A stretch of 64,000 bases of DNA from Butyrivibrio sp. (GCA_015056565.1 SVGB01000005.1:83044-147043), one strand, 5' to 3'; positions 45,027 through 54,628 are shown, numbered from the stretch's first letter. Program-made: numbers and translations. The notes: generated from the sequence alone by a model not told the origin.

Positions 45027-46460
45027 TTATCGAAAATGTAGTGCACTTCCGCTGATCTTTTTACTCTCATATACAGCGCTGTCTGCCAGCTTGTAAAGCT
45101 CTTCAAAGGTTCGCTTATCGCCTTCTTTGTAGAATACGGCGCCGGCGCTGACACAGATCTTTCGATCTCCAAGCTCCGGAACATCCATTTTACTGATTTC
45201 CTTAAAGGCGCGGTCCATTACAACTCTTCCGGCTTCTTCATCATTCAGGGCCATAACATATGCAGCATACTCATCACCGCCTAGACGGAAGATGATATCC
45301 TCATCCCGGAAGGTGATCTTCAGCGCATCTGCTATACCACGAAGAACCTTGTCACCCACATTATGTCCGAAGTCATCGTTGATGGTCTTGAACTTGTCAG
45401 CATCCATGATGCAGAGCATTCCAGGTTTGTTGTTTGCCATGGCGTCTATCACTTTTCGTTCACCGCTTCCACGGTTTAAGATTCCTGTCATCATATCGGT
45501 GTTGGCCAGGATCTCAAGATTTGCGCGCTCCTTGGCAGAGGCAACGATGTCGTCTACGTTTTTGAAACCGGCCAGCATAGCACTGTTTGGAATGTTGGCG
45601 TTGATAAGAATGTAGGTAAACTGATAATAGTGTACTTCGCCTTTATCCATAACACGGTAACTGGAAACGTATTCCGAATTATCTTTTAGCTTGCTCTTGA
45701 TAACAGGCAGAGAGATGGCTTCATACATCCATTCCTGATCCTCTGAGTACACACGGTCCTTAACGTACTGCTTATAGAGTACTTCGTAGGGATATATCTT
45801 ATCGCCTGCACCTTCCATACCTTTTGTAACATAGCCGTCAAGCTTTAGGATGACCACGTCACCAGTCTCGGGGTTGATCTTGAAAATATTGTAGTAATCG
45901 CGGCTTAAGGTCTCCACGATATCCAGCTGTTCTCTTAAATAGCGCTTATCAGCAATATGCTTACGAATGGATTTATCAATATCCCTGAAGGCAAGGATGA
46001 AATTATCGGTTTCTTCCGGCTGTCCAGCCAGGGCGAATGCCATCTGATGGTAGGACATATTTCCGTCATCAGCAAGGCGCATATAATCAAGGCTGAACAG
46101 CTCACCGTCTTTGATTCTGGAAAATACTACGTCCAGCTTAACGTCACGCTGGATGCTCTCGATACTGTTTACTACGCATCGATCTACGTATTCCTCAATA
46201 AAACGGTCGTAATTGTCAAACTTAAATCCCAGTTCCACTGCATCTCGATTTGTATTTTCTCCGGTGGAGCGGTATAGATACATCTTTTTTGTAGTAGCAT
46301 TTATGACCCAGATTGTATGATACTCTTTGCCAATTCCGGTAATGATGCCGGTCAAACGCATAATACGAGCATTAAAATCCTCAACCAGCTGGCGCTGATC
46401 TTTTGGATAATTCGATGGGTCCAGCAGTTCATTCTCTTTGATGACTAAATCTGACTGCAT
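45027..46460 (-). CDS. Cytoplasmic diguanylate cyclase with PAS-like sensor region
   Basis: 477 residues, no TM helices. About 300 N-terminal residues form two PAS-like sensor repeats (each with an Ile-x-x-xT...DVVILK or KKMYLYRS-type strand and a YxExVxDRV helix), followed by a GGDEF domain. The active site is LGGDEY, an accepted variant, and the inhibitory I-site RDED stands five residues before it, so it should make c-di-GMP with feedback inhibition. AGGAGGAG precedes the start. It lies after ptsI, separated by a terminator, so it is probably a separate unit. Confidence 0.9.
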   Translation of the reverse strand: MQSDLVIKENELLDPSNYPKDQRQLVEDFNARIMRLTGIITGIGKEYHTIWVINATTKKMYLYRSTGENTNRDAVELGFKFDNYDRFIEEYVDRCVVNSIESIQRDVKLDVVFSRIKDGELFSLDYMRLADDGNMSYHQMAFALAGQPEETDNFILAFRDIDKSIRKHIADKRYLREQLDIVETLSRDYYNIFKINPETGDVVILKLDGYVTKGMEGAGDKIYPYEVLYKQYVKDRVYSEDQEWMYEAISLPVIKSKLKDNSEYVSSYRVMDKGEVHYYQFTYILINANIPNSAMLAGFKNVDDIVASAKERANLEILANTDMMTGILNRGSGERKVIDAMANNKPGMLCIMDADKFKTINDDFGHNVGDKVLRGIADALKITFRDEDIIFRLGGDEYAAYVMALNDEEAGRVVMDRAFKEISKMDVPELGDRKICVSAGAVFYKEGDKRTFEELYKLADSAVYESKKISGSALHFR

Positions 46461-46598
46461 ATTCTCCTCCTGCGAGTATAATCAGAACTATGTCAGTAGT
46501 CGCGTATACTAAAATTTTACTACATTTTTTTCTACAATTCCGCATATTTAAACCCTCTTAATGAAAAATTAAGAAAAATAAAGAGAATTAAATAAAAA

Positions 46599-46640
46599 AT
46601 AAGCGCCAAGGCTCGCAGATTGCGTCACCTTAGCGCTTAT
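46599..46640 (-). terminator. Rho-independent terminator of ptsI
   Basis: Minus strand: ATAAGCGCTAAGG pairs with CCTTGGCGCTTAT, followed by TTTTTATTT. Confidence 0.8.
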
Positions 46641-46652
46641 GTCATACAGGAA

Positions 46653-48359
46653 TCATTCTTTAGCTTCTTGCTTAAGAAGTGTGGCTATTTCTTTTTCGGT
46701 ATCAAGATTCATCACCCTGTTTGCAAGTTCATCAGCTTCTGCCTTGCTCCACTTGGAGATTATGCATCTTGCTGTTAATACTAGTACAGGATTTACAGAG
46801 AACTCTGTAAGTCCAAAAGATATAAGAAGTGGTATCATCAGAGGATCGGCAGCAGCCTCTCCGCACATACCAACTGGAATTCCAGCGGCTCTTCCGCACT
46901 CTATGATGTGTTTTATTGAACGAAGAACTGATGGTTGGAAAGTGGAGTAGAGGTAAGCTACATCAGCATTTCCTCTGTCTACGCTCATGGTGTACTGGGT
47001 AAGGTCATTGGTTCCGATAGAGAAGAAATCAGATTCCTTAGCCAGAAGGTCTGCAATAAGAGAAGCAGATGCAGTCTCGATCATGCAGCCAACCTCAATG
47101 TCCTTGTCATAGGCGATCCCCTCGGCATCCAAATCTTTTTTGATCTCGGCAACAAGTGCTTTGACCTCACGGATCTCTTCAACGCAGGTTACAAGAGGTA
47201 CCATGATCTTAACCTTACCAAAGGCACTGGCCCTTATGATGGCACGAAGCTGAACCTTATAGGTGTCCCTGTTTCCAAGGCAGTACCTTACGGCTCTGTA
47301 GCCAAGGAAAGGATTTTCTTCCTTCTTCATGTTGAGGTATGGGATATCCTTGTCTCCGCCGATATCAAGAGTTCTTATGATAACAGCTTTTCCTCCAAGA
47401 ACCTCTGCGGCTTCCTTGTAGGCAGCAAACTGCTCATCCTCAGAGGGCAGGTGATTGTTATCCATGAACAGGAACTCTGAGCGGAAAAGACCTATTCCTT
47501 CGCCGTCACATTCTACAGCCTTCTTGGCATCCTTGGGAGTTCCGATGTTGCAGAACAGCTCAAGGCTTGTACCGTCGGCTGTGACAGTTTCTTTTCCAAG
47601 GAAGTTCTTAAGCTCAGCCTGTTTCTTGATGAACTCCTCGCGCTTGATGATATAGCCTGAAAGGACATCTCCCTCAGGATTGATGTAAACATTGCCCTCA
47701 GTGCCATCAACAATTGCTGTGTCCTTGTCCTTAACAAGAGTAGTGATGTCAGGGACGGAGAGGACAGCAGGGATTTCAAGAGCCCTTGCAAGGATAGCAG
47801 AGTGTGAAGTTTTTCCGCCGACCTCAGTGATGATGCCTGCTACATTTTCCTTGCGGATCTGGCTTGTCATTGAAGGTGTAAGGTCCTTTGCCACAAGGAT
47901 GGTTCCAGGAGCCACCTTGCTGATGTCCACGTCTTCAATACCAAGAAGGATCTTTAACAGGCTGACCTTTACATCGCTGATATCGGAAGCTCTCTGGCGC
48001 ATCATATCATCGTCCATCTTGGAGAACATGCCAATGAACATGTCGCACACAGCCTCAACAGCAGCTTCTGCACACTGGCCTGCAGCGATCATTTTGTTCA
48101 TCTCACCGGACATGCTGGGGTCAGATATCATAACAAGATGGCCTTCTAAGATTTCTGCTTCTTTGGGGCCGATCCTCTTTCTGATATCCTCAGCCATCTC
48201 TGAGGTTTCCTGTTTGAATTTTTCAATAGCGTTGCTAAAACGCTTCTGTTCAGCTTCTGTATCTTCTATTTTTGCGTTGTCATATTTAAGCTCGTGCTCC
48301 GCAATAACACAGATACTACCAATACCAATACCGCGGGATGCGGGAATTCCCTGAAACAT
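46653..48359 (-). CDS. ptsI: PTS Enzyme I (phosphoenolpyruvate-protein phosphotransferase)
   Basis: Takes phosphate from PEP and passes it to HPr, the entry point of all PTS sugar uptake. 568 residues: the N-terminal swivelling domain with the phosphorylated His186 in GGKTSHSAIL, then the PEP-binding TIM barrel with GIGLFRSEFLFM, IRTLDIGGDKD, and SIGTNDLTQYTMSVDR, and Cys in GMCGEAAADP. It is last in the fructose PTS cluster, 98 bases after ptsH, and a GC-rich hairpin precedes its ribosome site. Confidence 0.97.
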   Translation of the reverse strand: MFQGIPASRGIGIGSICVIAEHELKYDNAKIEDTEAEQKRFSNAIEKFKQETSEMAEDIRKRIGPKEAEILEGHLVMISDPSMSGEMNKMIAAGQCAEAAVEAVCDMFIGMFSKMDDDMMRQRASDISDVKVSLLKILLGIEDVDISKVAPGTILVAKDLTPSMTSQIRKENVAGIITEVGGKTSHSAILARALEIPAVLSVPDITTLVKDKDTAIVDGTEGNVYINPEGDVLSGYIIKREEFIKKQAELKNFLGKETVTADGTSLELFCNIGTPKDAKKAVECDGEGIGLFRSEFLFMDNNHLPSEDEQFAAYKEAAEVLGGKAVIIRTLDIGGDKDIPYLNMKKEENPFLGYRAVRYCLGNRDTYKVQLRAIIRASAFGKVKIMVPLVTCVEEIREVKALVAEIKKDLDAEGIAYDKDIEVGCMIETASASLIADLLAKESDFFSIGTNDLTQYTMSVDRGNADVAYLYSTFQPSVLRSIKHIIECGRAAGIPVGMCGEAAADPLMIPLLISFGLTEFSVNPVLVLTARCIISKWSKAEADELANRVMNLDTEKEIATLLKQEAKE

Positions 48360-48379
48360 TTCATTACCTCCATAAGGAA

Positions 48380-48411
48380 GTTCTGCTCGCAGGCAGTGCC
48401 TGCGCCAGAAC
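48380..48411 (-). promoter_or_regulatory. Hairpin between ptsH and ptsI
   Basis: CGCAGGCA (48388-48395) and TGCCTGCG (48397-48404), flanked by GTTCTG and CAGAAC, form a long GC stem just upstream of the ptsI ribosome site. There is no T tract, so a processing or stability role is more likely than termination. Confidence 0.55.
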
Positions 48412-48457
48412 GACCTTGTTTACTAAATTCGAAAAAGACCTCATTAAGTAACCAAGG

Positions 48458-48721
48458 TCAATCTCCTAATCCGCTCTCAATGAGCTCGATTGCTTTTTTA
48501 AGTGCGTCCTGCTCATCTGCTCCATCGCACACAACTTCGATCTCTGCGCCGCATTTGATGCATGCGCTCATGAGCATCATTACGCTCTTTGCATCGAAGG
48601 TGTTTCCGTTGAAATTGATCTTAACATCGCAGGAGAAAGGAGTCATTGCCTGACTGAAAACACTTGCTGGACGCATGTGCATTCCCTGTTCGTTAGTTAC
48701 TGTGATTTTCTGTGATACCAT
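48458..48721 (-). CDS. ptsH: Phosphocarrier protein HPr
   Basis: 87 residues. Carries phosphate from Enzyme I to EIIA domains. His15 is in GMHMRPAS, and the regulatory Ser46 is in AKSVMMLMS, so HPr-kinase control and CcpA-type catabolite repression are expected. The usual GLHARP is GMHMRP here. It is encoded between fruA and ptsI, and a hairpin lies on each side. Confidence 0.95.
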   Translation of the reverse strand: MVSQKITVTNEQGMHMRPASVFSQAMTPFSCDVKINFNGNTFDAKSVMMLMSACIKCGAEIEVVCDGADEQDALKKAIELIESGLGD

Positions 48722-48758
48722 AGTTTTTTCTTCCTTTCTTTTGGTGAAGTTATCATTA

Positions 48759-48783
48759 CCCAGCCGCCAGAAATGCGGCTGGG
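48759..48783 (-). promoter_or_regulatory. Hairpin between fruA and ptsH
   Basis: CCCAGCCGC (48759-48767) and GCGGCTGGG (48775-48783), a perfect 9-bp GC stem with a 7-base loop and no T tract. Confidence 0.6.
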
Positions 48784-48796
48784 AAAGTGTTTTGAT

Positions 48797-50731
48797 TTAA
48801 GCTTCCTGTGCGTCCTTTTTAAGGATTCCAAGAAGAAGGCATCCTACTACAGAACCTGCAAGGAGAGCTACAAGGTACATCACCATGTTACCTACAACAG
48901 GGAATACGAAGATTCCGCCGTGAGGAGCACGGAGTGTACATCCAAATGCCATTGAGAGAGCACCTGCAACGCCTGACCCAACAAGAAGTGAAGGAATTAC
49001 GTGGAGAGGATCAGCTGCTGCGTAAGGGATAGCACCCTCTGTGATAAATGACAGTCCCATGATGAAGTTAACAGGGCCTGACTTTCTCTCGGCTGCAGTA
49101 AATTTCTTTTTAAAGATGATAGTTGCAAGGGCAATTGCGATTGGAGGAACCATACCACCAACCATAACAGCTGCCATGATCATGAAGCCTGTCTCGTTCT
49201 GGTTAGCAAGGGCAGCAGTAGCAAATACGTAAGCTGCCTTGTTGAGAGGGCCACCCATATCTGTTGCCATCATTGCACCAAGGAGAGCACCAAGAGCGAT
49301 TATTGATCCGCTGCTCATTCCTGTAAGAACGCCGGAGATCCAAACGTTAAGTGCGCCAACGATAGGGTTGATGAGGCACATAACAATTGCGATAAGTAGT
49401 GATCCGATGAGAGGGTAGATAAGTACCGGCTTGATTCCTTCAAGTGACTGAGGAAGGAATTCAAAGAGCTTCTTAAGACCAACTACTATATAGCCGCCTA
49501 CAAAACCGGCTACAAGAGCGCCGAGGAAAGCTGATGGAACATCGCCGCCTGGAGCAGCAAAAGTAGCACCTGTAGATGCCAGATATCCGCCAACAAAACC
49601 AACTGCAAGACCTGGACGATCAGCAATACTCTGGGCAATAAAACCTGCCAGGATAGGGAGCATAAATCCAAATGCTGCTCCGCCGATTGTCTTAAACCAT
49701 GCTGCTATTGGTGTATTTGAACCAAAGTTACTTGGATCGATAGAATAGTCATCTAAAAGGAATGCGATAGCAATAAGGATACCGCCGCCGATAACGAATG
49801 GAAGCATGTGTGAAACACCGTTCATAAGGTGCTTGTATGCCTTTCTTCCTACGCTCTCGTTGGCTGTAGTGTCAGCTGCCTTAGTTACAGCGCCTGTGTG
49901 CTGGTATACTGCTACGTTTCCGGAAGTGGCCTTCTCAAGAAGTGCCTCTGGAGAATGGATAGCTTCCTTGGTTGAAGTTATGATAACGGGCTTGCCATTA
50001 AATCTGCCCATCTCGATATTCTTGTCACAGGCAACGATAACAGCATCAGCTGCCTCGATATCTGCTGCAGTAAGAACGTCCTTAGCTCCGCCGGAACCAT
50101 CTTTTTCAACCTTGATGTTGATGCCAAGCTCTTTTGCCTTGAGCTCAAGAGCCTCAGCTGCCATGAAGGTGTGAGCGATTCCTGTAGGGCAGGCTGTAAC
50201 GCCAACAATATTTTTAACTGCCTTCTTAGCAGCAGGAGCAGCTGCAGCTTTCTTGGCAGCCTCTTCCTTATCCTTCTCAGCTTCCTTACTATCAATTATA
50301 CTAAGGAACTCATCTGCTGTCTTAGCTTCTACGAGTTTTTTTGCAAATTTTTGATCCATCAGAAGTGTCATAAGTTTAGAGAGCACTTCGAGATGTGTAT
50401 CAGCTGCTGTGTCAGGAGCTGCGATCATGAAGAAAAGATTGCTTGGGTTGCCATCAAGGGACTTATAGTCGATTCCTGATGGGATAGTAATAGCAGTAAC
50501 ACCTGCCTTGGAAACAGCAGAAGACTTGCCGTGAGGAACTGCAATACCCATTCCGATGGCTGTTGAGCCTTTCTTTTCCCTTTCAAGGATTGCTTCCTTA
50601 AAAGCTGATACGTTTGACAAGTTACCAACACTTTCGTGCAGCGCGATGAGCTTATCAATGGCTGCATTCTGATCTGCGGCATCTACGTTTAAAGCGATGC
50701 CTTCCTTTTTAAGTAAATCTGTGATTTTCAT
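48797..50731 (-). CDS. fruA: PTS fructose transporter, EIIABC in one chain
   Basis: Imports fructose and phosphorylates it to fructose-1-phosphate. 644 residues: EIIA (about 1-150, phospho-His67 in VPHGKSS), an Ala/Lys-rich linker, EIIB (about 172-275, phospho-Cys181 in VTACPTGIAHTF) and an EIIC membrane domain (about 290-640, nine or so TM helices). It is followed by ptsH and preceded by fruK, which phosphorylates its product. The order EIIA-EIIB-EIIC in one chain is typical of Gram-positive FruA. Confidence 0.96.
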   Translation of the reverse strand: MKITDLLKKEGIALNVDAADQNAAIDKLIALHESVGNLSNVSAFKEAILEREKKGSTAIGMGIAVPHGKSSAVSKAGVTAITIPSGIDYKSLDGNPSNLFFMIAAPDTAADTHLEVLSKLMTLLMDQKFAKKLVEAKTADEFLSIIDSKEAEKDKEEAAKKAAAAPAAKKAVKNIVGVTACPTGIAHTFMAAEALELKAKELGINIKVEKDGSGGAKDVLTAADIEAADAVIVACDKNIEMGRFNGKPVIITSTKEAIHSPEALLEKATSGNVAVYQHTGAVTKAADTTANESVGRKAYKHLMNGVSHMLPFVIGGGILIAIAFLLDDYSIDPSNFGSNTPIAAWFKTIGGAAFGFMLPILAGFIAQSIADRPGLAVGFVGGYLASTGATFAAPGGDVPSAFLGALVAGFVGGYIVVGLKKLFEFLPQSLEGIKPVLIYPLIGSLLIAIVMCLINPIVGALNVWISGVLTGMSSGSIIALGALLGAMMATDMGGPLNKAAYVFATAALANQNETGFMIMAAVMVGGMVPPIAIALATIIFKKKFTAAERKSGPVNFIMGLSFITEGAIPYAAADPLHVIPSLLVGSGVAGALSMAFGCTLRAPHGGIFVFPVVGNMVMYLVALLAGSVVGCLLLGILKKDAQEA

Positions 50732-50795
50732 AGACCCTCCTTTTAAAAACCTCTTTTTTGTAGTATCCCCTTACAAACCTTTACAAATCTTCCTC

Positions 50796-51701
50796 TTAAA
50801 GACTTTCATAAAGATTAAGTATTGCCTCGCCTGTGGCAAGATCATCAGAAAAGGCGGTGGCTGATCCAGCGGCGGTTCCCATTTTTAGAGCTTTGTCATA
50901 GTCCCCATACTTGTGGTAACCTGCGATAAATCCTGCGACCATAGAATCTCCGGCGCCAACGGAGTTTCTAACCTGTCCCTTTGGAACCCCAATGCGGAAT
51001 TTCCGTCCGTCTTCAGAGATGAGCATTGCCCCATCACCTGCCATGGAAATAAGAACGTTCCTTGCACCGAGCTCCTGAAGCTTTTTGGCGTGAGCTTCGA
51101 TCTCGTCATCGGTTTTAAGCACTGTGCCAAACATCTCACCAAGCTCGTGGTTGTTTGGCTTTATAAGGAATGGATGATATTTAAGGACATTCTTAAGAAG
51201 ATCCTTCGTCGCATCCACAACGACTTCAATTTTTCTGTCATTTACAAGGGCGATTATCTTTTCATAGACATCGCTTGGCAGGGAGTTTGGAATACTTCCT
51301 GCAAGGATGAGCACATCTCCGTCCTTCAGAGCATTTATTTTGGAAAAGAGCTTGTCCTGGGCATCCTGTGGAATCTTAGGCCCCTGGGCATTTATCTCTG
51401 TCTCTGCTGCGCCCTTGATCTTGACGTTGATCCTGGACATTCCCTCAGGCAGCTCTACAAAGTCTGCGTGAATTCCTTTTTTGATGACGCTTTCCTCAAT
51501 GGCCTTGCCTGTAAAGCCTGCAACAAAGCCAAGAGCTGTGTTTTCTATTCCAAGGTTATTAAGAATTGTGGAAACGTTTATGCCCTTTCCACCAAAGTAG
51601 CATTCCTCTGAGTCTGACCTGTTTGTCATGCCAGGTAAGAGCTCATCACTCATCCGGACCACATAGTCGATAGCTGGATTGAATGTGACGGTATAGATCA
51701 T
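50796..51701 (-). CDS. fruK: 1-Phosphofructokinase
   Basis: Phosphorylates fructose-1-phosphate to fructose-1,6-bisphosphate. 301 residues, PfkB/ribokinase superfamily. The first signature is GGKGINVSTILNNLG, and the second is VGAGDSMVAGFIAG with the catalytic Asp. A tagatose-6-phosphate kinase is the main alternative, but position between fruR and fruA decides for fructose. It begins two bases after the regulator gene stop. Confidence 0.95.
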   Translation of the reverse strand: MIYTVTFNPAIDYVVRMSDELLPGMTNRSDSEECYFGGKGINVSTILNNLGIENTALGFVAGFTGKAIEESVIKKGIHADFVELPEGMSRINVKIKGAAETEINAQGPKIPQDAQDKLFSKINALKDGDVLILAGSIPNSLPSDVYEKIIALVNDRKIEVVVDATKDLLKNVLKYHPFLIKPNNHELGEMFGTVLKTDDEIEAHAKKLQELGARNVLISMAGDGAMLISEDGRKFRIGVPKGQVRNSVGAGDSMVAGFIAGYHKYGDYDKALKMGTAAGSATAFSDDLATGEAILNLYESL

Positions 51702-51703
51702 TT

Positions 51704-52462
51704 TTACCTCCCTTGTGGGACCACCTTGATTATGGTCTTGCTGGTGTAATTTTTGGTTGCTTCCTTATCAGTTATGATGCAGCAGCTTGCAATGTCTGCA
51801 AATGTGACTGAACTTATCTGACCAAACTTACTGTGATCTGCAAGAATATAGGAGAGATAAGCGTGTCTTACAGCCTCTTCCTTGACCATGGCCTCATCCA
51901 CATCAGGTGTGGTGTAGCCTGCGCTTATGGAAATACCATTGGTTCCCATAAATGCCTTGGTGAAGTGATATTTGCTGATGCCGTCAATGCACTCAGGACC
52001 TATGATGGCTTCAGTTGAAGCCTTACATCTGCCTCCGATGATCATGGTGTTAAGACCTTTTTCAAGGAGCTTCTTGGCATGGACAATACCGTTAGTGATG
52101 TACTTGGCCTTGTGGTTGTCTATGTACTTGATCATCTCCAGGGTAGTAGTTCCGGAATCAATGTAGACAAAATCGTCGTCGTTGATGAGGGATGCAGCAT
52201 ATCTGCTGATCGCGTCCTTCTCCTCAATGTTGAGAGTTGCCTTGGCTGATACAGAGGGCTCAAAGGTACTTACGTCTCCCTTATTTATAGAAGTTGCTCC
52301 TCCAAATACCTTCTGGATACGCCTCTCATCATGGAGAGCAGAAAGATCTCTTCGAATGGTGGCTGCAGAAGCATCAAACTCCTCCATGAGCTCAGCAACA
52401 GTCACTGCGTTTTTTTCATTGACGTATGAAACGATCAGATTGCGTCGTTCTTCTGTAAGCAT
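51704..52462 (-). CDS. fruR: DeoR-family regulator of the fructose operon
   Basis: 252 residues. DeoR helix-turn-helix at the N-terminus (RRNLIVSYVNEKNAVTVAEL, then SAATIRRDLSALHDERRIQK) and a phosphosugar-sensing domain with DSGTTTLEM and KAFMGTNGIS. It is first in the operon, so it controls its own expression, most likely with fructose-1-phosphate as inducer. The frame opens at 52477, but the ATG at 52462 has GAGGAG correctly spaced and gives MLTEERRNLIV, so I use it. Repeated AATAATCA sites upstream are its probable operators. Confidence 0.94.
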   Translation of the reverse strand: MLTEERRNLIVSYVNEKNAVTVAELMEEFDASAATIRRDLSALHDERRIQKVFGGATSINKGDVSTFEPSVSAKATLNIEEKDAISRYAASLINDDDFVYIDSGTTTLEMIKYIDNHKAKYITNGIVHAKKLLEKGLNTMIIGGRCKASTEAIIGPECIDGISKYHFTKAFMGTNGISISAGYTTPDVDEAMVKEEAVRHAYLSYILADHSKFGQISSVTFADIASCCIITDKEATKNYTSKTIIKVVPQGR

Positions 52463-52497
52463 GGTATCTCCTCGCATTCACAGATTAAGTTAAGTTT

Positions 52498-52526
52498 ATG
52501 ATAACACTGGCACTGATCAATAACAA
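52498..52526 (-). promoter_or_regulatory. Promoter of the fru operon
   Basis: Minus strand: -35 TTGTTA (52521-52526), a 17-base spacer and -10 TATCAT (52498-52503). Confidence 0.7.
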
Positions 52527-52595
52527 TCATAAATAATCACAAATAATCATATCAAGCTTTGTAAAATAATCACAAAATGAAAATAAATAATCATT
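52524..52595 (-). promoter_or_regulatory. Repeated AATAATCA operator sites for FruR
   Basis: AATAATCA[CT] stands at 52532, 52542, 52565 and 52586, and a half copy CAATCATA at 52524. Spacings are 10, 23 and 21 bases, close to whole helix turns. They overlap and extend upstream from the fru -35 box, as DeoR-type operators do. Confidence 0.6.
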
Positions 52596-52738
52596 GTCGA
52601 TCAATCGCCGTGGTTACAATAATCTAAAAAAAGAATAAAGCTTTTCTTACAACCGTAAATCTGCCTTTACAAAGACGCTGATCTTAAACTAAAATATTAG
52701 TATGGTTACGTTTAGGCAGACATATGGAGGTGACGGGC

Positions 52739-53344
52739 TTGGAAGATTATGTACTCACTAATGACAAGATAGATATTCTGGGTGAAATTGCTAATATCAG
52801 CATGGGTAATTCAGCAACAACCTTAAGTATGATGGTAAATAAGAAGGTTGATATCACAACACCCAACGTTAAGGTTATAAAGAGAAGTGAAGCTTTGGAC
52901 GATTATGAAAAGACCTGTATCTTCGTTCAGATCCATTATGTAAAGGGACTTGAGGGAAACAATGTCCTTGTACTTAAAGAGCAGGATGTAAAGGTAATGA
53001 CTGATCTTATGATGGGCGGCGATGGAACTAACACAGCCGGTGAGATTACAGATCTTCATTTGTCTGCTGCTTCAGAAGCCATGAACCAGATGATGGGCAC
53101 CAGCGCAACAAGCCTTTCATCCATGCTTGGTGTGCCAACAGATATCAGTACTCCGATAGTTAACCAGATTGACGTTGAGAGTATTAAAGTATTTGAAAAA
53201 ATGTTTGATACTACTTATGATAAATTTGTTAAAATAGCATTTAGGATGACGATCGGTAATCTGATCGATTCCGTTATGGTGCAGCTTTATCCTGTGCAGT
53301 TCGCAGAGGATATGTGCGACAAATTTATGAATAAGGGGAAGTAA
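52739..53344 (+). CDS. CheC-like chemotaxis phosphatase (FliY N-terminal type)
   Basis: 201 residues. Two copies of the CheC/FliY phosphatase motif are visible: DILGEIANISMGNSATTLS near the start and HLSAASEAMNQMMGTSATSL in the middle, each with the Glu and Asn that dephosphorylate CheY-P. There is no C-terminal FliN domain, so this is a CheC or FliY-N protein alone. The frame has an ATG at 52724, but that ATG is followed at once by GGAGGTGA, which looks like the ribosome site for a TTG start at 52739, so the shorter form is preferred. It lies eight bases before the DUF4317 gene. Confidence 0.85.
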   Translation: MEDYVLTNDKIDILGEIANISMGNSATTLSMMVNKKVDITTPNVKVIKRSEALDDYEKTCIFVQIHYVKGLEGNNVLVLKEQDVKVMTDLMMGGDGTNTAGEITDLHLSAASEAMNQMMGTSATSLSSMLGVPTDISTPIVNQIDVESIKVFEKMFDTTYDKFVKIAFRMTIGNLIDSVMVQLYPVQFAEDMCDKFMNKGK

Positions 53345-53352
53345 TCATTTAA

Positions 53353-54489
53353 ATGAATAAGGCAGAAACACTAGAGATCAAAAAGCAGTTTACGCCTGAC
53401 AGATGTACCATCGACAACATCTGCGGGTGCTACGTGGATCACGAGAAGAACAAGCGCCTTACTTTTAGGAAGGCCTTTGGATCCATTCCTGATGAGGAGA
53501 TGTTTAAATATCTTGATATTTTCCAGCATACCCTCGCAGGGACCTTTGGTAAGAATCTGATAAGTCTTGAGTTTCCTATTGAACAGGAACAGCCCGGAGG
53601 AACTCAAGACTTTCTTTTGACACTAAGAAACTCAAAGCTCTCTGATGATGAGCTTTTGGATGAGTTCTATGACAAGATCATTGCCAACTATATTAATGGT
53701 GAGAACTACTATATTATAGTAGTCCACGCAGTCTACGATATTCCCGGAGTTACAAGGGATGGAATAGAGATGGAGGATGCATCAGACAACATCTATGACT
53801 ACATGCTCTGCAGTATCTGTCCTGTGAAGCTCTCCAAGGCTGGTCTTGGCTACAATGAAAAAGATAATGTTATTGAGGAAAGATTCAGGGACTGGGTAGT
53901 AGATGCACCGGTAAAGGGATTTCTTTTCCCGGCATTTATTGAGAGAAATACAGACATCCACAACATGCTCTATTTCACCAAAAAACCTGATGACCTTCAG
54001 CCTGAGTTTGTGGAAGCCATGTTTGGCGGAAGAGCTCCAATATCTGCTCCTGAGCAGAAGGATCTCTTTGATGCGGTAGTACAGAGCGCCATCGGCGAAG
54101 ATGCTGACTACGACATCATGAGAAATATCCACGACAACTTAAATGATATGATAGAGGATCACGAGGGCGATCCGGAGCCCCTGGAGCTTACCAAGAAGGA
54201 TGTAAAACAGCTTCTTTCAGACAGTGGAGTTTCTGAAGAGCGATTGGGATTTTTTGATGAGACCTACGAAAAGTGCGCAGGAAATGAGGATTATCCGCTT
54301 CTTGCCAGCAATATCGCCCACACCAAGAAGTTTGATATTGAAACTCCTGATGTAGTCATCAAGGTCAACCCGGAGAGAACAGACCTTGTGGAATCAAGGA
54401 TCATTGACGGCAGACAGTGTCTTGTCATTGAGGTTGATGATCATATTGAGGTAAATGGTATCAATGTCAGAACCTTTATGAATAAATGA
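53353..54489 (+). CDS. DUF4317 family protein
   Basis: 378 residues, soluble. It matches the DUF4317 pattern: IKKQFTPDRCTIDNICGCYV at the start, GTFGKNLISLEFP, a central YMLCSICPVKLSKAGL block, and NIHDNLNDMIEDHEGDPEPL in the last third. The family is common in Clostridia and of unknown function. It follows the CheC-like gene closely and is probably co-transcribed with it, although a shared role is not implied. Confidence 0.85.
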   Translation: MNKAETLEIKKQFTPDRCTIDNICGCYVDHEKNKRLTFRKAFGSIPDEEMFKYLDIFQHTLAGTFGKNLISLEFPIEQEQPGGTQDFLLTLRNSKLSDDELLDEFYDKIIANYINGENYYIIVVHAVYDIPGVTRDGIEMEDASDNIYDYMLCSICPVKLSKAGLGYNEKDNVIEERFRDWVVDAPVKGFLFPAFIERNTDIHNMLYFTKKPDDLQPEFVEAMFGGRAPISAPEQKDLFDAVVQSAIGEDADYDIMRNIHDNLNDMIEDHEGDPEPLELTKKDVKQLLSDSGVSEERLGFFDETYEKCAGNEDYPLLASNIAHTKKFDIETPDVVIKVNPERTDLVESRIIDGRQCLVIEVDDHIEVNGINVRTFMNK

Positions 54490-54558
54490 TCATTACGTGC
54501 CTGTGAACTGATGAGCTTTGCTTCATCTGTGCATGGGCATGTTTTATCTTTAAGAAAG

Positions 54559-54587
54559 TTGACATTAAATTGCATACAATATATTAT
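54559..54587 (+). promoter_or_regulatory. Promoter of the ABC exporter operon
   Basis: -35 TTGACA (54559-54564), a 17-base spacer and -10 TATTAT (54582-54587). Confidence 0.8.
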
Positions 54588-54628
54588 TATTTATGCTACT
54601 AATTTATAGAAATAGAGGGAGAGAATAC

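Noticed and set aside
46935..48653. Several plus-strand frames opposite ptsI and ptsH
   Set aside because: Shadows of strongly conserved minus-strand genes.
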